Below are positions 43,007-52,088 of a stretch of DNA of 64,000 nt, piece after piece. This stretch comes from JAPLMW01 sp964619675. Its GTDB lineage: Bacteria; Planctomycetota; Phycisphaerae; Sedimentisphaerales; UBA12454. Under the pieces are notes generated by a model. It was not told the DNA's origin, ran no database searches, and was given only the letters and a program-made list of their open reading frames with translations. Made by a program: the position numbers and the translations under genes. Location of the stretch: assembly GCA_964619675.1 (NCBI GenBank), contig CAZUEO010000004.1, positions 55,019-119,018 on the forward strand, in the 5' to 3' direction. The first letter of the stretch is position 1; the number at the start of each line of letters is the position of its first letter.

Positions 43007-44120
43007 ATGCGTTATCAATGCATTCCTTTAAGGTCCTGCACACCAGTGCGACTTCGTCTTTTTTGAGGTTATTATAAAACGGCAGGGCGATTGTGCTTTT
43101 GCAGGTCTTGTCGGCAACGGGGAAATCGCCGTCTTTGTAGCCGAATTTTTCAGCCATAAACGGCTGGAGTGTAACAGGCGGGAAATAATTGCCTACCTGT
43201 ATTCCTTCCGCAAGCATAGCGTTCAAAACCGCATTTCTTTTTGAGATGTAAGGCTCTTTCAGCCTGATAACGAACACAAACCAGCTCAGCTTGCAGCCTT
43301 TCGGCGCCTCCGGCACAATAATTCGCTCGTCGTCGGCGAGGATTTCCTGATACCAGCCCGCGACCCGTTGTCTTTTCCGGATAAATTCCTCAATTCTTTC
43401 AAGCTGTGCAACTCCCAGTGCGGCATTTATATCGCTCATTCTGAAGTTGTACCCCAGTCTTTTGTGAGCGAGCCATCCGTCGCCTTGCTCTCGTCCCTGA
43501 TTTCTCAGCGCCACACACATATCGGCAATTTCCTTATTATCTGTTACAATCATACCGCCTTCGCCGGTAGTTATCTGTTTGTTGGGATAGAACGCAAACG
43601 TGCCGACAGTGCCGAACGAGCCGGCCATTTTGCCGTTTAGCTGCGAGCCGAGCGCTTCGCAGCTATCCTCAATGACGGGTAGATTATGCTTTTTTGCAAT
43701 TTCGCAGACCTGGTCCATTCCTGCAGGATTTGCAAAAGCAGCCACAGGCAGGATAGCCTTTGTTTTTTTGGTGATTTTTTCTTCGATTTTTTTCGGGTTG
43801 ATATTGAGATTATCAGGGTCGATATCGACAAATACGGGCTTTGCGTCAACCATAAGGATACAATTTGTTGACGCGATGAAGGTAAATGGCGTGGTGATTA
43901 CTTCGTCATCTTTGCCTATGTCCAGGGCCTTGATGCACAAAAACAGGGCGCTTGTGCCGGAGTTGACGCTGACAGCGTGTTTGCTGCCGACGTATTCTGC
44001 GATTTTTTGCTCAAATTCTGCCATTTTGGGCCCGAGCGCAAGGTATGAGCTTTTAAACACTTCGATTACCGCCTGTATGTCTTTTTCACAGATGTCAGGC
44101 CGTGACAAATGAATCTTCAT
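43005..44120 (-). CDS. DegT/DnrJ/EryC1/StrS-family aminotransferase
   Basis: This is a 371-residue PLP enzyme of the sugar aminotransferase family. HAVSVNSGTSALFLCIKAL near the start, EDSCEALGS, and the Schiff-base lysine in FYPNKQITTGEGGM (about 190) are visible, followed by LGYNFRMSDINAALG. Such enzymes aminate nucleotide-linked keto-sugars for surface glycans, or related small molecules. No sugar nucleotide genes are adjacent, so the product is unknown. CGGAG lies 8 bases before the ATG, and a TATAAT on the minus strand near 44159-44154 may be its -10 box. Confidence 0.9.
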   Translation of the reverse strand: MKIHLSRPDICEKDIQAVIEVFKSSYLALGPKMAEFEQKIAEYVGSKHAVSVNSGTSALFLCIKALDIGKDDEVITTPFTFIASTNCILMVDAKPVFVDIDPDNLNINPKKIEEKITKKTKAILPVAAFANPAGMDQVCEIAKKHNLPVIEDSCEALGSQLNGKMAGSFGTVGTFAFYPNKQITTGEGGMIVTDNKEIADMCVALRNQGREQGDGWLAHKRLGYNFRMSDINAALGVAQLERIEEFIRKRQRVAGWYQEILADDERIIVPEAPKGCKLSWFVFVIRLKEPYISKRNAVLNAMLAEGIQVGNYFPPVTLQPFMAEKFGYKDGDFPVADKTCKSTIALPFYNNLKKDEVALVCRTLKECIDNA

Positions 44121-44394
44121 ATAAAGTCTCCGATTGTCAGATATAAAGTGATAATTATACCCTTAATTTTTTGTGGAAAAAGGGAAAAATTGAGCCTTTA
44201 CAGGGCGGTTAATCCTAAAAAAATTCAAAAAACTTTGATTTTTCAGCTAACATTTCGGGCAAATGTGCGTCTATAGTATAATAGGGGGGTTTTTGTAAGT
44301 ATAGCGTATGTTTGTTTTTCAAAACTTATCCTCGCCCCCGTTTCCACGAGGGTAAACTCAGGCGGGGAAGTAAAATGGATTAAGGAGGCAGGAA

Positions 44395-46527
44395 ATGTCA
44401 GCAGAAAAAACAATCCTAATTTCATCACTAATTATCATCATAGCGAGCATTGCAGCCAAGGCAAATACCGTGATTTATGTGGATGCAAATGCTAATGGCC
44501 TGAATGATGGAACATCCTGGCAAAATGCCTATAATTTTCTGCAGGACGCTCTATCCGATGCTAATACGTCAAGCAAACCGATAGAAATATGGGTGACTGC
44601 TGGGACGTATAAGCCGGATTGTAACTGGGCCGAGCCCAACGGCACAGGCGAGCGGGAAGCGACATTTAGCCTGCTCAACAATGTCGCAATTTACGGCGGA
44701 TTTCCATCAGGCGGAGGGCCGTGGGAGTCTCGAAACCCCAACGACCCGAATAACGAAACCATTCTCAGCGGCGACCTTCTGGGAAATGACAGCCAGGGCA
44801 TTGACCCATGCGATTTACAAAACGACTCGAATCGTGCTGAAAATAGTTATCATGTAGCAACAAGTAGAGGAACTGATGGAACGGCCATTATAGATGGCTT
44901 TGCCATCACAGGCGGCAATGCCAATGGTGATTGTGAATACCAGCCTTGCTACGGCGGTGGTATGTTCAACGAATCCAACAGTAGTCCGTCTGTAACCAAT
45001 TGCACTTTTATCAGAAACTCGGCTAGTGTCGGCGGCGGCATGTGCAACGAATCTAATAGTAGCCCGTCTATAACCAATTGCACTTTTATCAGAAACTTGG
45101 CTGGTCGCGGCGGCGGCATGTGCAACGAATCTAATAGTAGCCCGATAGTAATCAATTGCACATTCAGTGAAAACTCAGTACTTAATGAGAGTGCTTGCGG
45201 TGGTGGAATGTACAATCATGACCGGTCCAGCCCAAAGATTATCAATTGTATATTCAGTAAAAACTTTGCATCTTATATGGGTGGCGGGATGTGCAACTAT
45301 GATAATAGCAGCCCGATGGTGACAAAGTGCACATTCGTAGAAAACTGGGCATGGGCATACTCGGGCGGTGGAATACACAACTTTCATTATAGTTACCTGA
45401 CAGTAGCAAATTGTACGTTCACTGGAAACAAGGCATACGGTAATTTAGATTTTGCTACTTCCGGTGGTGCAATAGAGAACGGTTGTTATAGCAACATCAC
45501 AATAACCAATTGCATATTCAACAAAAACTCCGCCGGTCACGGCGGTGCGATATGCAATCCCATCCCACTCGACGGTAACGTAGCAATAACAAATTGTGTA
45601 TTCAGCGGAAATTTTGCTCACGGTGGTTTCGCCAGCGGCAGCCGCGGCGGAGCGATTTACAATTCTGGAAATGCAGCGATTGATAATTGCACATTCACTG
45701 GAAATTCGGCATTTTTCTACGAGGATGCTTATTGCTCCGGGAACGCTTGCTATGCTTATGGCGGTGGGATATATAACGATGGTGGTGTAGCGGTTGACAA
45801 CTGCACTTTCAGCGGAAACTTGGCAGAAGACGGATATGGTGGCGGAATACATAACAACAGCATTGGAATGATTGAGATTGCCAATAGTGTCCTCTATAAC
45901 AATACGGCTTCAGAGGGCAATGAGATAGCTTTGAGAGATTCTTCCACAGCAGATATCAATCACAATGACGTTAAGGGCGGTCAGGATGGAGTTTATATTG
46001 AACCCTTCTGCACATTGATTTGGGGACCGAATAATATTGATGCCGACCCGTGTTTTGTCGAGCCTGGATACTGGGACAGTAATGGTACGCCTGCCGATGC
46101 AAATGATGACTTCTGGGTTGAAGGCAACTATCGGCTGCTGTCAGACTCGCCCTGTATTGATGCAGGCGATAATAACTCTGTACCACCCGATTATGCCGAC
46201 CTCGATAAAGACGGCAACACGGCCGAGCCGACGCCGTTGGACTTGGATGGCTTTGCGCGATTTATAGATGACCTGTGTGTTGTCGATGCCGGCAATGGCA
46301 CACCACCTATCGTAGATATGGGCGCTCATGAATTCCTGAGAAGCAATATTAACCACGATGGTGCAGTGGACTTTTTAGACTTGGCGGTGTTGGTTGACCA
46401 ATGGCTGCAATCACCAGGTGTCCCATCTGCTGATATTGCGCCTCAGCCGCCATGTAGTGATGGTATAATAAATTTCCTTGATTTTGCAGCTCTGGCGGAA
46501 TGGTGGCTTGCAGGGACTGTTTTTTAA
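44395..46527 (+). CDS. Secreted right-handed beta-helix protein with dockerin-like tail
   Basis: The 710-residue protein has a signal peptide (ISSLIIIIASIAAKA). An early IYVDANANGLNDGTSWQNAY segment is the common start of polymorphic-outer-membrane-like and choice-of-anchor beta-helix proteins. From about residue 185 to 500 come at least ten coils of the type (S)P-x-[IV]-x-N-C-[TI]-F-x-x-N-x-A-x-x-GGG-[MI]. Three of these (44962-45195) are near-identical 78-bp repeats. The end (NINHDGAVDFLDL...WLQ, then DGIINFLDFAALAEWWL) is dockerin-like. It probably binds or cleaves polysaccharide or acts as a surface scaffold; no catalytic residues can be named. A clear terminator follows. Confidence 0.87.
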   Translation: MSAEKTILISSLIIIIASIAAKANTVIYVDANANGLNDGTSWQNAYNFLQDALSDANTSSKPIEIWVTAGTYKPDCNWAEPNGTGEREATFSLLNNVAIYGGFPSGGGPWESRNPNDPNNETILSGDLLGNDSQGIDPCDLQNDSNRAENSYHVATSRGTDGTAIIDGFAITGGNANGDCEYQPCYGGGMFNESNSSPSVTNCTFIRNSASVGGGMCNESNSSPSITNCTFIRNLAGRGGGMCNESNSSPIVINCTFSENSVLNESACGGGMYNHDRSSPKIINCIFSKNFASYMGGGMCNYDNSSPMVTKCTFVENWAWAYSGGGIHNFHYSYLTVANCTFTGNKAYGNLDFATSGGAIENGCYSNITITNCIFNKNSAGHGGAICNPIPLDGNVAITNCVFSGNFAHGGFASGSRGGAIYNSGNAAIDNCTFTGNSAFFYEDAYCSGNACYAYGGGIYNDGGVAVDNCTFSGNLAEDGYGGGIHNNSIGMIEIANSVLYNNTASEGNEIALRDSSTADINHNDVKGGQDGVYIEPFCTLIWGPNNIDADPCFVEPGYWDSNGTPADANDDFWVEGNYRLLSDSPCIDAGDNNSVPPDYADLDKDGNTAEPTPLDLDGFARFIDDLCVVDAGNGTPPIVDMGAHEFLRSNINHDGAVDFLDLAVLVDQWLQSPGVPSADIAPQPPCSDGIINFLDFAALAEWWLAGTVF
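44962..45195 (+). repeat. Tandem 78-bp coding repeats in the beta-helix gene
   Basis: Units begin at 44962, 45040 and 45118, each 78 bp (26 residues, one beta-helix coil). The first two are very similar at the DNA level and the third diverges after its first 30 bases, suggesting recent internal duplication by slippage or unequal exchange. Confidence 0.75.
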
Positions 46528-46552
46528 GTTCGTAAAGATTTCATCTCAAATT

Positions 46553-46585
46553 AAAGGGCTGCTTTGATAGCAGCCCTTTTCCTTT
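46553..46585 (+). terminator. Intrinsic terminator after the beta-helix gene
   Basis: AAAGGGCTGCT (46553-46563) pairs perfectly with AGCAGCCCTTT (46569-46579) over 11 bp, followed by TTCCTTT. The A-run on the left arm means it could also act on minus-strand transcripts. Confidence 0.75.
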
Positions 46586-46681
46586 GTTCTCGGTCACCCT
46601 GCCGGGGCGTTAAATTTATCCTTGCCCGGCGTCTGTTTTGTGCGTATACTGTTTGCAAATAGTTATCAGGGGCCCCCGGAA

Positions 46682-47170
46682 ATGGCAAATCTTGATGGTG
46701 ATGTAGAAGAAATTTTGTATTATGCCGTCGGCAGAGAGATAGAGGCTAACGTCTTTTATAATCTGCTTTCTCAGTATGTCGATGATGTGCAGATTCGTGA
46801 CATCTGCAATGAGTTTGCCGCAGACGAGCTCCAGCACAAGGCCCGTCTGGAACTTGAGATAATGAAGCTCGGCATAGTAGTCAAACCCTCTGCTACTCCC
46901 GCCAAAGGCGGCAGCATGCTTCCAAAACCTCTTGATTATATGCTGGATATGGCCAAGACTATGAAGATGAACCTGCAGGAGCTTTTACTTTTGGCGATGG
47001 AAAAGGAGAAGGCCTCTTTCCGGCTTTACGTTGATTTGCTGGCAATGGTAAAAGATGAGCAGTCTCGCCAGACGCTTATGGCCCTTGCCGAAGAGGAGGC
47101 TCGTCATAAAATGAGGTTTGAGATTGAATACGACAGGCTCCTGGCCAGCCGTCAGCCGCCGCCGGCGTAA
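46682..47170 (+). CDS. Ferritin-like (rubrerythrin-type) domain protein
   Basis: The start is taken at ATG 46682 (MANLDGDVEEIL), giving 162 residues; an upstream in-frame ATG adds 20 residues with no family match. The four-helix di-iron pattern is present: E-x6-Y in the first helix (AVGREIEANVFY), EFAADELQHKARLE, MEKEKASFRLY and LAEEEARHKMRFE. It lacks the C-terminal rubredoxin module of rubrerythrin. Roles in the family include peroxide reduction and iron handling; the specific one is unknown. Confidence 0.85.
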   Translation: MANLDGDVEEILYYAVGREIEANVFYNLLSQYVDDVQIRDICNEFAADELQHKARLELEIMKLGIVVKPSATPAKGGSMLPKPLDYMLDMAKTMKMNLQELLLLAMEKEKASFRLYVDLLAMVKDEQSRQTLMALAEEEARHKMRFEIEYDRLLASRQPPPA

Positions 47171-47180
47171 ATATGCGTTC

Positions 47181-47894
47181 TCAACTTCGCAGGTCGATTA
47201 CACGCGCGTTTTCTACATTATTTCTTATTACAAATTCTGCCAGATTCACCCACAATTTTGCCTTGTCCAGCACGTCCCCATCGCTTGTAGCGACGATTTG
47301 CTCTGACTGGATAAGCTCGGCATCGGGGTTATTGAGCAGTTTTACATCTATAGGGAAATTTGTCTTTATGGATTCTATTATACCCTTGAGTCTTCCGCTG
47401 TTTGATACAGGCTTGTCTAACAGCCACCCTGCGTTTTTTACGTTCAGTTCAGCCAGTGCCTTGTTAATCAGTTCTATCGCAGGAATTGTTTCATTAACCT
47501 TTCTATATGTCCCGTGCAGGCCTGCAAGGTCTCGCAGGCAGCCGTCTCTGCCGATAAAGAGGAATCCCGAGCTTATTGCCGACTCGATGGTTATCAGGAC
47601 GTTATACCCGTCGATAAGGATATCCCTGCCGGCAAGCTGGGCCGACTGCAGTTGTCGAATCAGCCGGCCTGCAAGCCGGGCATCCGAGCAGCTGCTTCGC
47701 ATAACTGCAAGTCTTTGTCGTTCGGTAAGTTCGAACTTGTCGCCGACCAATTTCAGAGCGGCGTTTTGAGGGTATCCTTTTGTCAAAAGCAGCGAGTAAT
47801 CTGCTGCTGCTTGCCGCAGAGCAGGTATATTTTCCCGGCAGAACAGGCTGCCGTCCTGCGGATGAGCGCCTCGGTGTTTTCTTTTGTCCGGCAT
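47181..47894 (-). CDS. DUF434 family protein
   Basis: The 237-residue protein shows the family opening MPDKRKHRGAHPQD, then a KGYPQNAALKLVGDKFELTERQRLAVMRSSC helix-rich part and an ILIDGYNVLITIESA segment reminiscent of NYN/PIN-type nucleases, with further acidic residues (GRDGCLRDLAG; ATSDGDVLD). A nuclease role is a guess from the Asp-containing IDGYNVL motif. It ends 10 bp from the ferritin-like gene and starts divergently from murE 65 bp away. Confidence 0.75.
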   Translation of the reverse strand: MPDKRKHRGAHPQDGSLFCRENIPALRQAAADYSLLLTKGYPQNAALKLVGDKFELTERQRLAVMRSSCSDARLAGRLIRQLQSAQLAGRDILIDGYNVLITIESAISSGFLFIGRDGCLRDLAGLHGTYRKVNETIPAIELINKALAELNVKNAGWLLDKPVSNSGRLKGIIESIKTNFPIDVKLLNNPDAELIQSEQIVATSDGDVLDKAKLWVNLAEFVIRNNVENARVIDLRS

Positions 47895-47958
47895 AATTTA
47901 ATATTATACTCTTTTTATTATTGATATTGAACAAAATCGTTTGTTAGAATACGCCCCT

Positions 47959-49395
47959 ATGACATTAGAACAGTTATTGAAACTTATGGATAGGCCCTTG
48001 CTCCAGCGGCCGCGTGTATGCAGCGACTCCCGCAAGCTTCGCCAGGGTGATATCTTTGTTGCGATAAAAGGCACGCGAATAGACGGCCATGACTTTATCG
48101 GCCAGGCTGCTGTATCTGGCGCAAGATACGTTGTTACTCAAAAGCCTGTTACCGTTGCCTCAGCCGAGGTCATACAGGTTGACGATACAGCCGAGGCCTT
48201 AGGCCTGCTTTCGCAGGCATATTTTGACCAGCCCAACAGCAAACTTATCAACCTCGCCGCTACCGGCACAAACGGCAAGACAACAACGACATATCTGACT
48301 CGCTCGGTAATTACCAATACTGGCAAAAAATGCGGTCTGATTGGCACTGTGGTGATTGACTTTGGCAGCGGCGCAGACAATATTGAAGCCTCAATGACGA
48401 CTCCGGACGCCTTTGAGCTTGCCTGTCTTTCCGGCGATGTGATACAGGCAGGCTCGGAGTATCTCGTTGTGGAGGCCAGCAGTCATGCGATTGAGCAGAA
48501 CCGTCTTGCGGGAATAAATTTCAAGGCCGCCGCCTTTACGAACTTTACGGGCGACCATCTCGATTATCACAAGACGATGGAGGCGTACCTGGCAGCCAAG
48601 CTGAAACTTTTTGAAAAGCTCCTCCCTGATGCGACGGCAGTAATAAACATTGACGACCCCGTTTGGGAAAGAGTTGCTGCTGCAACAAAAGCCAATAAGC
48701 TCTTTTACTCGTTAGACAGAGAGACTGATTTAACCGCTGACATAATTTCAATGGATATTACGGGAACGGTATTTGATTTGAACTTCCAGGGCCGGAAGGT
48801 GCGGATAAAAACGCCTCTTATCGGCAGGCACAATATAAGCAATCATCTTGCCGCGGCAGGCCTGGCGATTGGCGCCGGCCTTGACCTTAAGACTATCGCC
48901 GAGGGTTTGAGCAGGTTCAATGTAGTGCCCGGCAGGCTTCAAAAAGTGCCTTTTTCAGGCGATTTTACCGTTCTTGTGGATTATGCCCATACCGATGATG
49001 CGTTAAAGAACGTCCTTGCGACCTTAAAGCCGCTTTGTGAAGGTCGTTTAGCGGTAGTTTTCGGCTGTGGCGGCGACAGGGACAAAACCAAACGCTCACG
49101 AATGGCGCAGGTTGCCGAGCAGTTCGCCGACGATATTTTTGTTACGAGCGATAATCCGAGGACTGAGAGACCTGCGGCGATAGTAGAGGATATTCTCCAG
49201 GGCTTTTCAAATCTTTCTGCCGGGCATATTAATGTTCAGCCCGACAGGAAGCTGGCGATTGAGGCGGCAGTCAAAAACGCGAAATCCGGCGATATTGTTC
49301 TTATCGCAGGCAAAGGACACGAAAATTATCAGATTATCGGCACCGAAAAAACTCACTTCAGCGATGCTGAAACTGCCGCAGAATTTCTGCAGTGA
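47959..49395 (+). CDS. murE: UDP-N-acetylmuramoyl-tripeptide synthetase (MurE)
   Basis: The ATG at 47959 is preferred over an upstream TTG, giving 478 residues. ATP-binding ATGTNGKTTT (101-110), the EASSHAIEQNRL region and the DNPRTE motif near residue 398 are visible. DNPR is the known mark of enzymes that add meso-diaminopimelate rather than lysine, so the cell should make DAP-type peptidoglycan. The stop overlaps the GTG start of murF by 4 bases. Confidence 0.95.
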   Translation: MTLEQLLKLMDRPLLQRPRVCSDSRKLRQGDIFVAIKGTRIDGHDFIGQAAVSGARYVVTQKPVTVASAEVIQVDDTAEALGLLSQAYFDQPNSKLINLAATGTNGKTTTTYLTRSVITNTGKKCGLIGTVVIDFGSGADNIEASMTTPDAFELACLSGDVIQAGSEYLVVEASSHAIEQNRLAGINFKAAAFTNFTGDHLDYHKTMEAYLAAKLKLFEKLLPDATAVINIDDPVWERVAAATKANKLFYSLDRETDLTADIISMDITGTVFDLNFQGRKVRIKTPLIGRHNISNHLAAAGLAIGAGLDLKTIAEGLSRFNVVPGRLQKVPFSGDFTVLVDYAHTDDALKNVLATLKPLCEGRLAVVFGCGGDRDKTKRSRMAQVAEQFADDIFVTSDNPRTERPAAIVEDILQGFSNLSAGHINVQPDRKLAIEAAVKNAKSGDIVLIAGKGHENYQIIGTEKTHFSDAETAAEFLQ

Positions 49396-50762
49396 AACCT
49401 CTAAATATAAAAAAACTCGCTGAGATTATAAATGCTGAGGTTGCGCCCGGCATTTCAGAAACGGCAGCTGGCGTGGGCATTGACTCACGCACAATCCGCC
49501 GCGGCGGCGTATTTTTTGCAGTCAGGGGGGCAAATCACGATGGCCGCGATTTTGTCGGCCAGGCCTTTGAAAACGGCGCAGCCTGCGCAGTTGTGCAGAA
49601 GAAAATTACCGTTGCTGCTGACAAGCCTATCCTGCTTGTTGATGATACGATTAAGGCCCTCGGCCAGCTTGCAAAGTATGTGCGAAGTATCTCGGCCTGC
49701 AAGGTTATCGCAGTTACCGGCTCTGTGGGCAAAACTACGACAAAAAATATGCTTCATCATATCTTAAGCGGCAGATTCAAATCCTTTGCCGCTCCGAAAA
49801 GCTACAACAACAATATCGGTGTGCCTTTGACTGTTTTTGATGCCCCTGACGATTGTGAATTTATTATAGCGGAGCTCGGCAGCAATCATCCCGGCGAGAT
49901 TGAATATCTTTCTCGTATAATCCAGCCTGATATTGCAATCATAACGACAATATGTCCTGCGCATCTCGAAGGCCTTGGCTCGATTGAGGGCATAATAAAG
50001 GAAAAGGTTTCCATCGCAGCCGGTTTAAGGCAGGGCGGGAATTTTTTTATCAATGGCGACAAAAAAGAGCTTGTCGATTATTGTAAAAACCGCCGCCTGG
50101 ATTTCGTCACTTTTGGCACGATGGCAGATTGTGATGTGCATCTGAAGAATATTGACTTTTTGGGCGGCAGGAGCAGGTTTATGATTGATGATATTGTGGT
50201 GGAACTGCCGCTTGCAGGCAGAGCCAATATTGAAAACGCGGCAGCCGTCTGGGCAGTTTGCAGGCATCTTGGCATTTCGGCGTTGCAGTTTGCCCATTCG
50301 ATTGCCTGTGTAAAGCCTGTCGGTATGCGGCTGGAGATTATGGAATTTGGTTCGGTAACGATTATTGATGACTGTTATAATGCCAATCCCGCCTCAATGG
50401 AAAATGCCCTTCAGACTCTTTTGCTGCTGGCACAGCAGAAGGGCAAAAGGCCTGTTTTTATCTTCGGAAAAATGAGCGAGCTTGGCGCTGAAAGCGGGAA
50501 ACTGCACGCCGAGCTGGGCCGAAGAATCGCTCATTACAAAATCCCGCTTGTCCTGACGACCAAAGGCGACAGCGCCGTAGCTGCACAAGCGGCAGAAAAA
50601 AACGCTGATTTTAATATCCGTGTCGAGATTTTTGACGATGTTGCGCAGCTTGCCGATAATCTGCACAAATTTGTTCAGCCTGACGATATAGTATTGGTCA
50701 AGGCTTCCCGCAGTGAAAGATTTGAGATAGTTGTGGATAAATTGAAAGGACTTTTTACTTGA
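49392..50762 (+). CDS. murF: UDP-N-acetylmuramoyl-tripeptide-D-alanyl-D-alanine ligase
   Basis: The 456-residue protein starts with GTG overlapping the murE stop. ATP loop VTGSVGKTTTKNM (about 108-120), FIIAELGSNHPGEIEYLS and IIDDCYNANPASM are MurF markers. It adds D-Ala-D-Ala to complete the UDP-MurNAc-pentapeptide in the cytosol. The next gene, mraY, follows after a 107-bp repeat-rich gap. Confidence 0.95.
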   Translation: MKPLNIKKLAEIINAEVAPGISETAAGVGIDSRTIRRGGVFFAVRGANHDGRDFVGQAFENGAACAVVQKKITVAADKPILLVDDTIKALGQLAKYVRSISACKVIAVTGSVGKTTTKNMLHHILSGRFKSFAAPKSYNNNIGVPLTVFDAPDDCEFIIAELGSNHPGEIEYLSRIIQPDIAIITTICPAHLEGLGSIEGIIKEKVSIAAGLRQGGNFFINGDKKELVDYCKNRRLDFVTFGTMADCDVHLKNIDFLGGRSRFMIDDIVVELPLAGRANIENAAAVWAVCRHLGISALQFAHSIACVKPVGMRLEIMEFGSVTIIDDCYNANPASMENALQTLLLLAQQKGKRPVFIFGKMSELGAESGKLHAELGRRIAHYKIPLVLTTKGDSAVAAQAAEKNADFNIRVEIFDDVAQLADNLHKFVQPDDIVLVKASRSERFEIVVDKLKGLFT

Positions 50763-50858
50763 ACAGGTTGCGTAGAACGGTTACGGTTGCGCAGCTCGTA
50801 TCGGTTACGTTAAACGTTCGACGTTAGACGAAACGAGCATCGTAACCGCAACCGAATT
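50763..50858. repeat. CGGTTACG/GTTGCG word repeats between murF and mraY
   Basis: CGGTTACGGTTGCG (left) and CGTAACCGCAACCG (right) are inverted but with the two half-words in permuted order, so either half can pair. A further CGGTTACG lies inside, next to ACGTTAAACGTTCGACGTTAGACG words. No T-run follows, so read-through into mraY is likely. Confidence 0.45.
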
Positions 50859-50869
50859 ACGATTTTATT

Positions 50870-52009
50870 ATGATTTATCATCTTTTTTCATTTTTGCAGG
50901 ATTTTGTAACGCGCTCGCTGGGCTTTTACGCCTGGCAGGAGGTGATGTTTCGCTGCATAATGGCGGCGCTGACAAGTCTTTTTGTGGCCTGGCTTTCCGG
51001 CCCGGCGATAATTCGCTGGCTGATGCGCAAAAAGATCGGCGACCGGCCGGAGTTTCATCATGAAACGCTAAATGAGCTTAACAGGGAAAAGGCCAACACG
51101 CCGACGATGGGTGGTCTGATAATTCTTGCTGCCGTGCTGGCCGGCACTCTGCTTTGGGCCAGGCTGGACAACCCGTTTATCCAGAAAGCGATTGTTTTGA
51201 TGTTGTGGTTTGGTGGAATAGGAGCGGTGGATGACTGGCTCAAGCTCACAAGTACCATTCGCCGTCGCAGCCGCAACGGCTTAAAGCCGTGGGAGAAACT
51301 TGTCTTTCAGTTTGGCGGTGCGGTGCTCATCGCGACATTTTTGTATTTTGATGTTAAGAATGTGCCGGACGCGACTCGGTTCTGGCTCCCATTCTATAAA
51401 TATGGCATACCAATCACCGGCTGGCTGTTTGTATTGATTGCCATACTTTATATTTCAGCCACGAGCAACGCCGTCAACCTGACTGACGGTATGGACGGCC
51501 TGGCGGCAGGCTGCGTGGCGATTGCGAGTATGACGCTGGCCATTCTTTGTTATGTCGCTTCCGAATCAATGACAAGGACCTCGACGATGACCTGGGCAGG
51601 CTATCTTCTTTTGCCGCACATACCGCAGTCGGGCGAGCTTAGTATATTTTTCTCATCTATCCTCGGTGCTTCGCTGGGCTTTTTATGGTTCAACTGCCAT
51701 CCCGCGCAGACTTTTATGGGCGATGTCGGTTCATTACCTCTTGGCGCAGCAATGGGTTATGGCGCATTGGTTACGAGGAATGAAATCGTGCTTTTCATAA
51801 TCGGCGGCGTATTTATGGTTGAGCTTTTTAGTGTGGTTTTGCAGATAGGATATTTCAAATACACCGGCGGCAAGCGGCTTTTCAGATGCGCGCCGATTCA
51901 TCATCATTTTCATCTTGCAGGCTGGTCTGAGCCGCAGGTTGTAGTGCGTTTCTGGCTTTTGGCCACTGCGTTTGCGGCATTGGCACTTGCGACTATTAAA
52001 ATCCGCTGA
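50870..52009 (+). CDS. mraY: Phospho-N-acetylmuramoyl-pentapeptide transferase
   Basis: The 379-residue polytopic membrane protein has about ten helices. Catalytic acidic motifs are IGAVDDWLK, NLTDGMDGLAAG and FMGDVGSLPLGA, plus the C-terminal CAPIHHHFHLAGW histidine motif. MraY makes lipid I, the first membrane-bound peptidoglycan precursor, from the MurF product and undecaprenyl phosphate. It closes the murE-murF-mraY run; murD, ftsW and murG are not in the window. Confidence 0.96.
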   Translation: MIYHLFSFLQDFVTRSLGFYAWQEVMFRCIMAALTSLFVAWLSGPAIIRWLMRKKIGDRPEFHHETLNELNREKANTPTMGGLIILAAVLAGTLLWARLDNPFIQKAIVLMLWFGGIGAVDDWLKLTSTIRRRSRNGLKPWEKLVFQFGGAVLIATFLYFDVKNVPDATRFWLPFYKYGIPITGWLFVLIAILYISATSNAVNLTDGMDGLAAGCVAIASMTLAILCYVASESMTRTSTMTWAGYLLLPHIPQSGELSIFFSSILGASLGFLWFNCHPAQTFMGDVGSLPLGAAMGYGALVTRNEIVLFIIGGVFMVELFSVVLQIGYFKYTGGKRLFRCAPIHHHFHLAGWSEPQVVVRFWLLATAFAALALATIKIR

Positions 52010-52021
52010 TATTTTTTAGCC

Positions 52022-52082
52022 GCCAAGACACTAAGGCACAAAGTAATTATATATTTTTCTTAGTGTCTTTGTGCCTTTGTGG
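52022..52082. terminator. Interleaved inverted repeat between mraY and eno
   Basis: AAGACACTAAGGCACAAAG on the left faces CTTAGTGTCTTTGTGCCTT on the right around an AT-rich loop. Because the words are permuted, either AAGACACTAAG or AAGGCACAAAG can pair, but not both in one simple stem. It lies between convergent mraY and eno and may serve as a two-way terminator. It belongs to the same word family as 10038-10064. Confidence 0.5.
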
Positions 52083-52088
52083 CTATTT

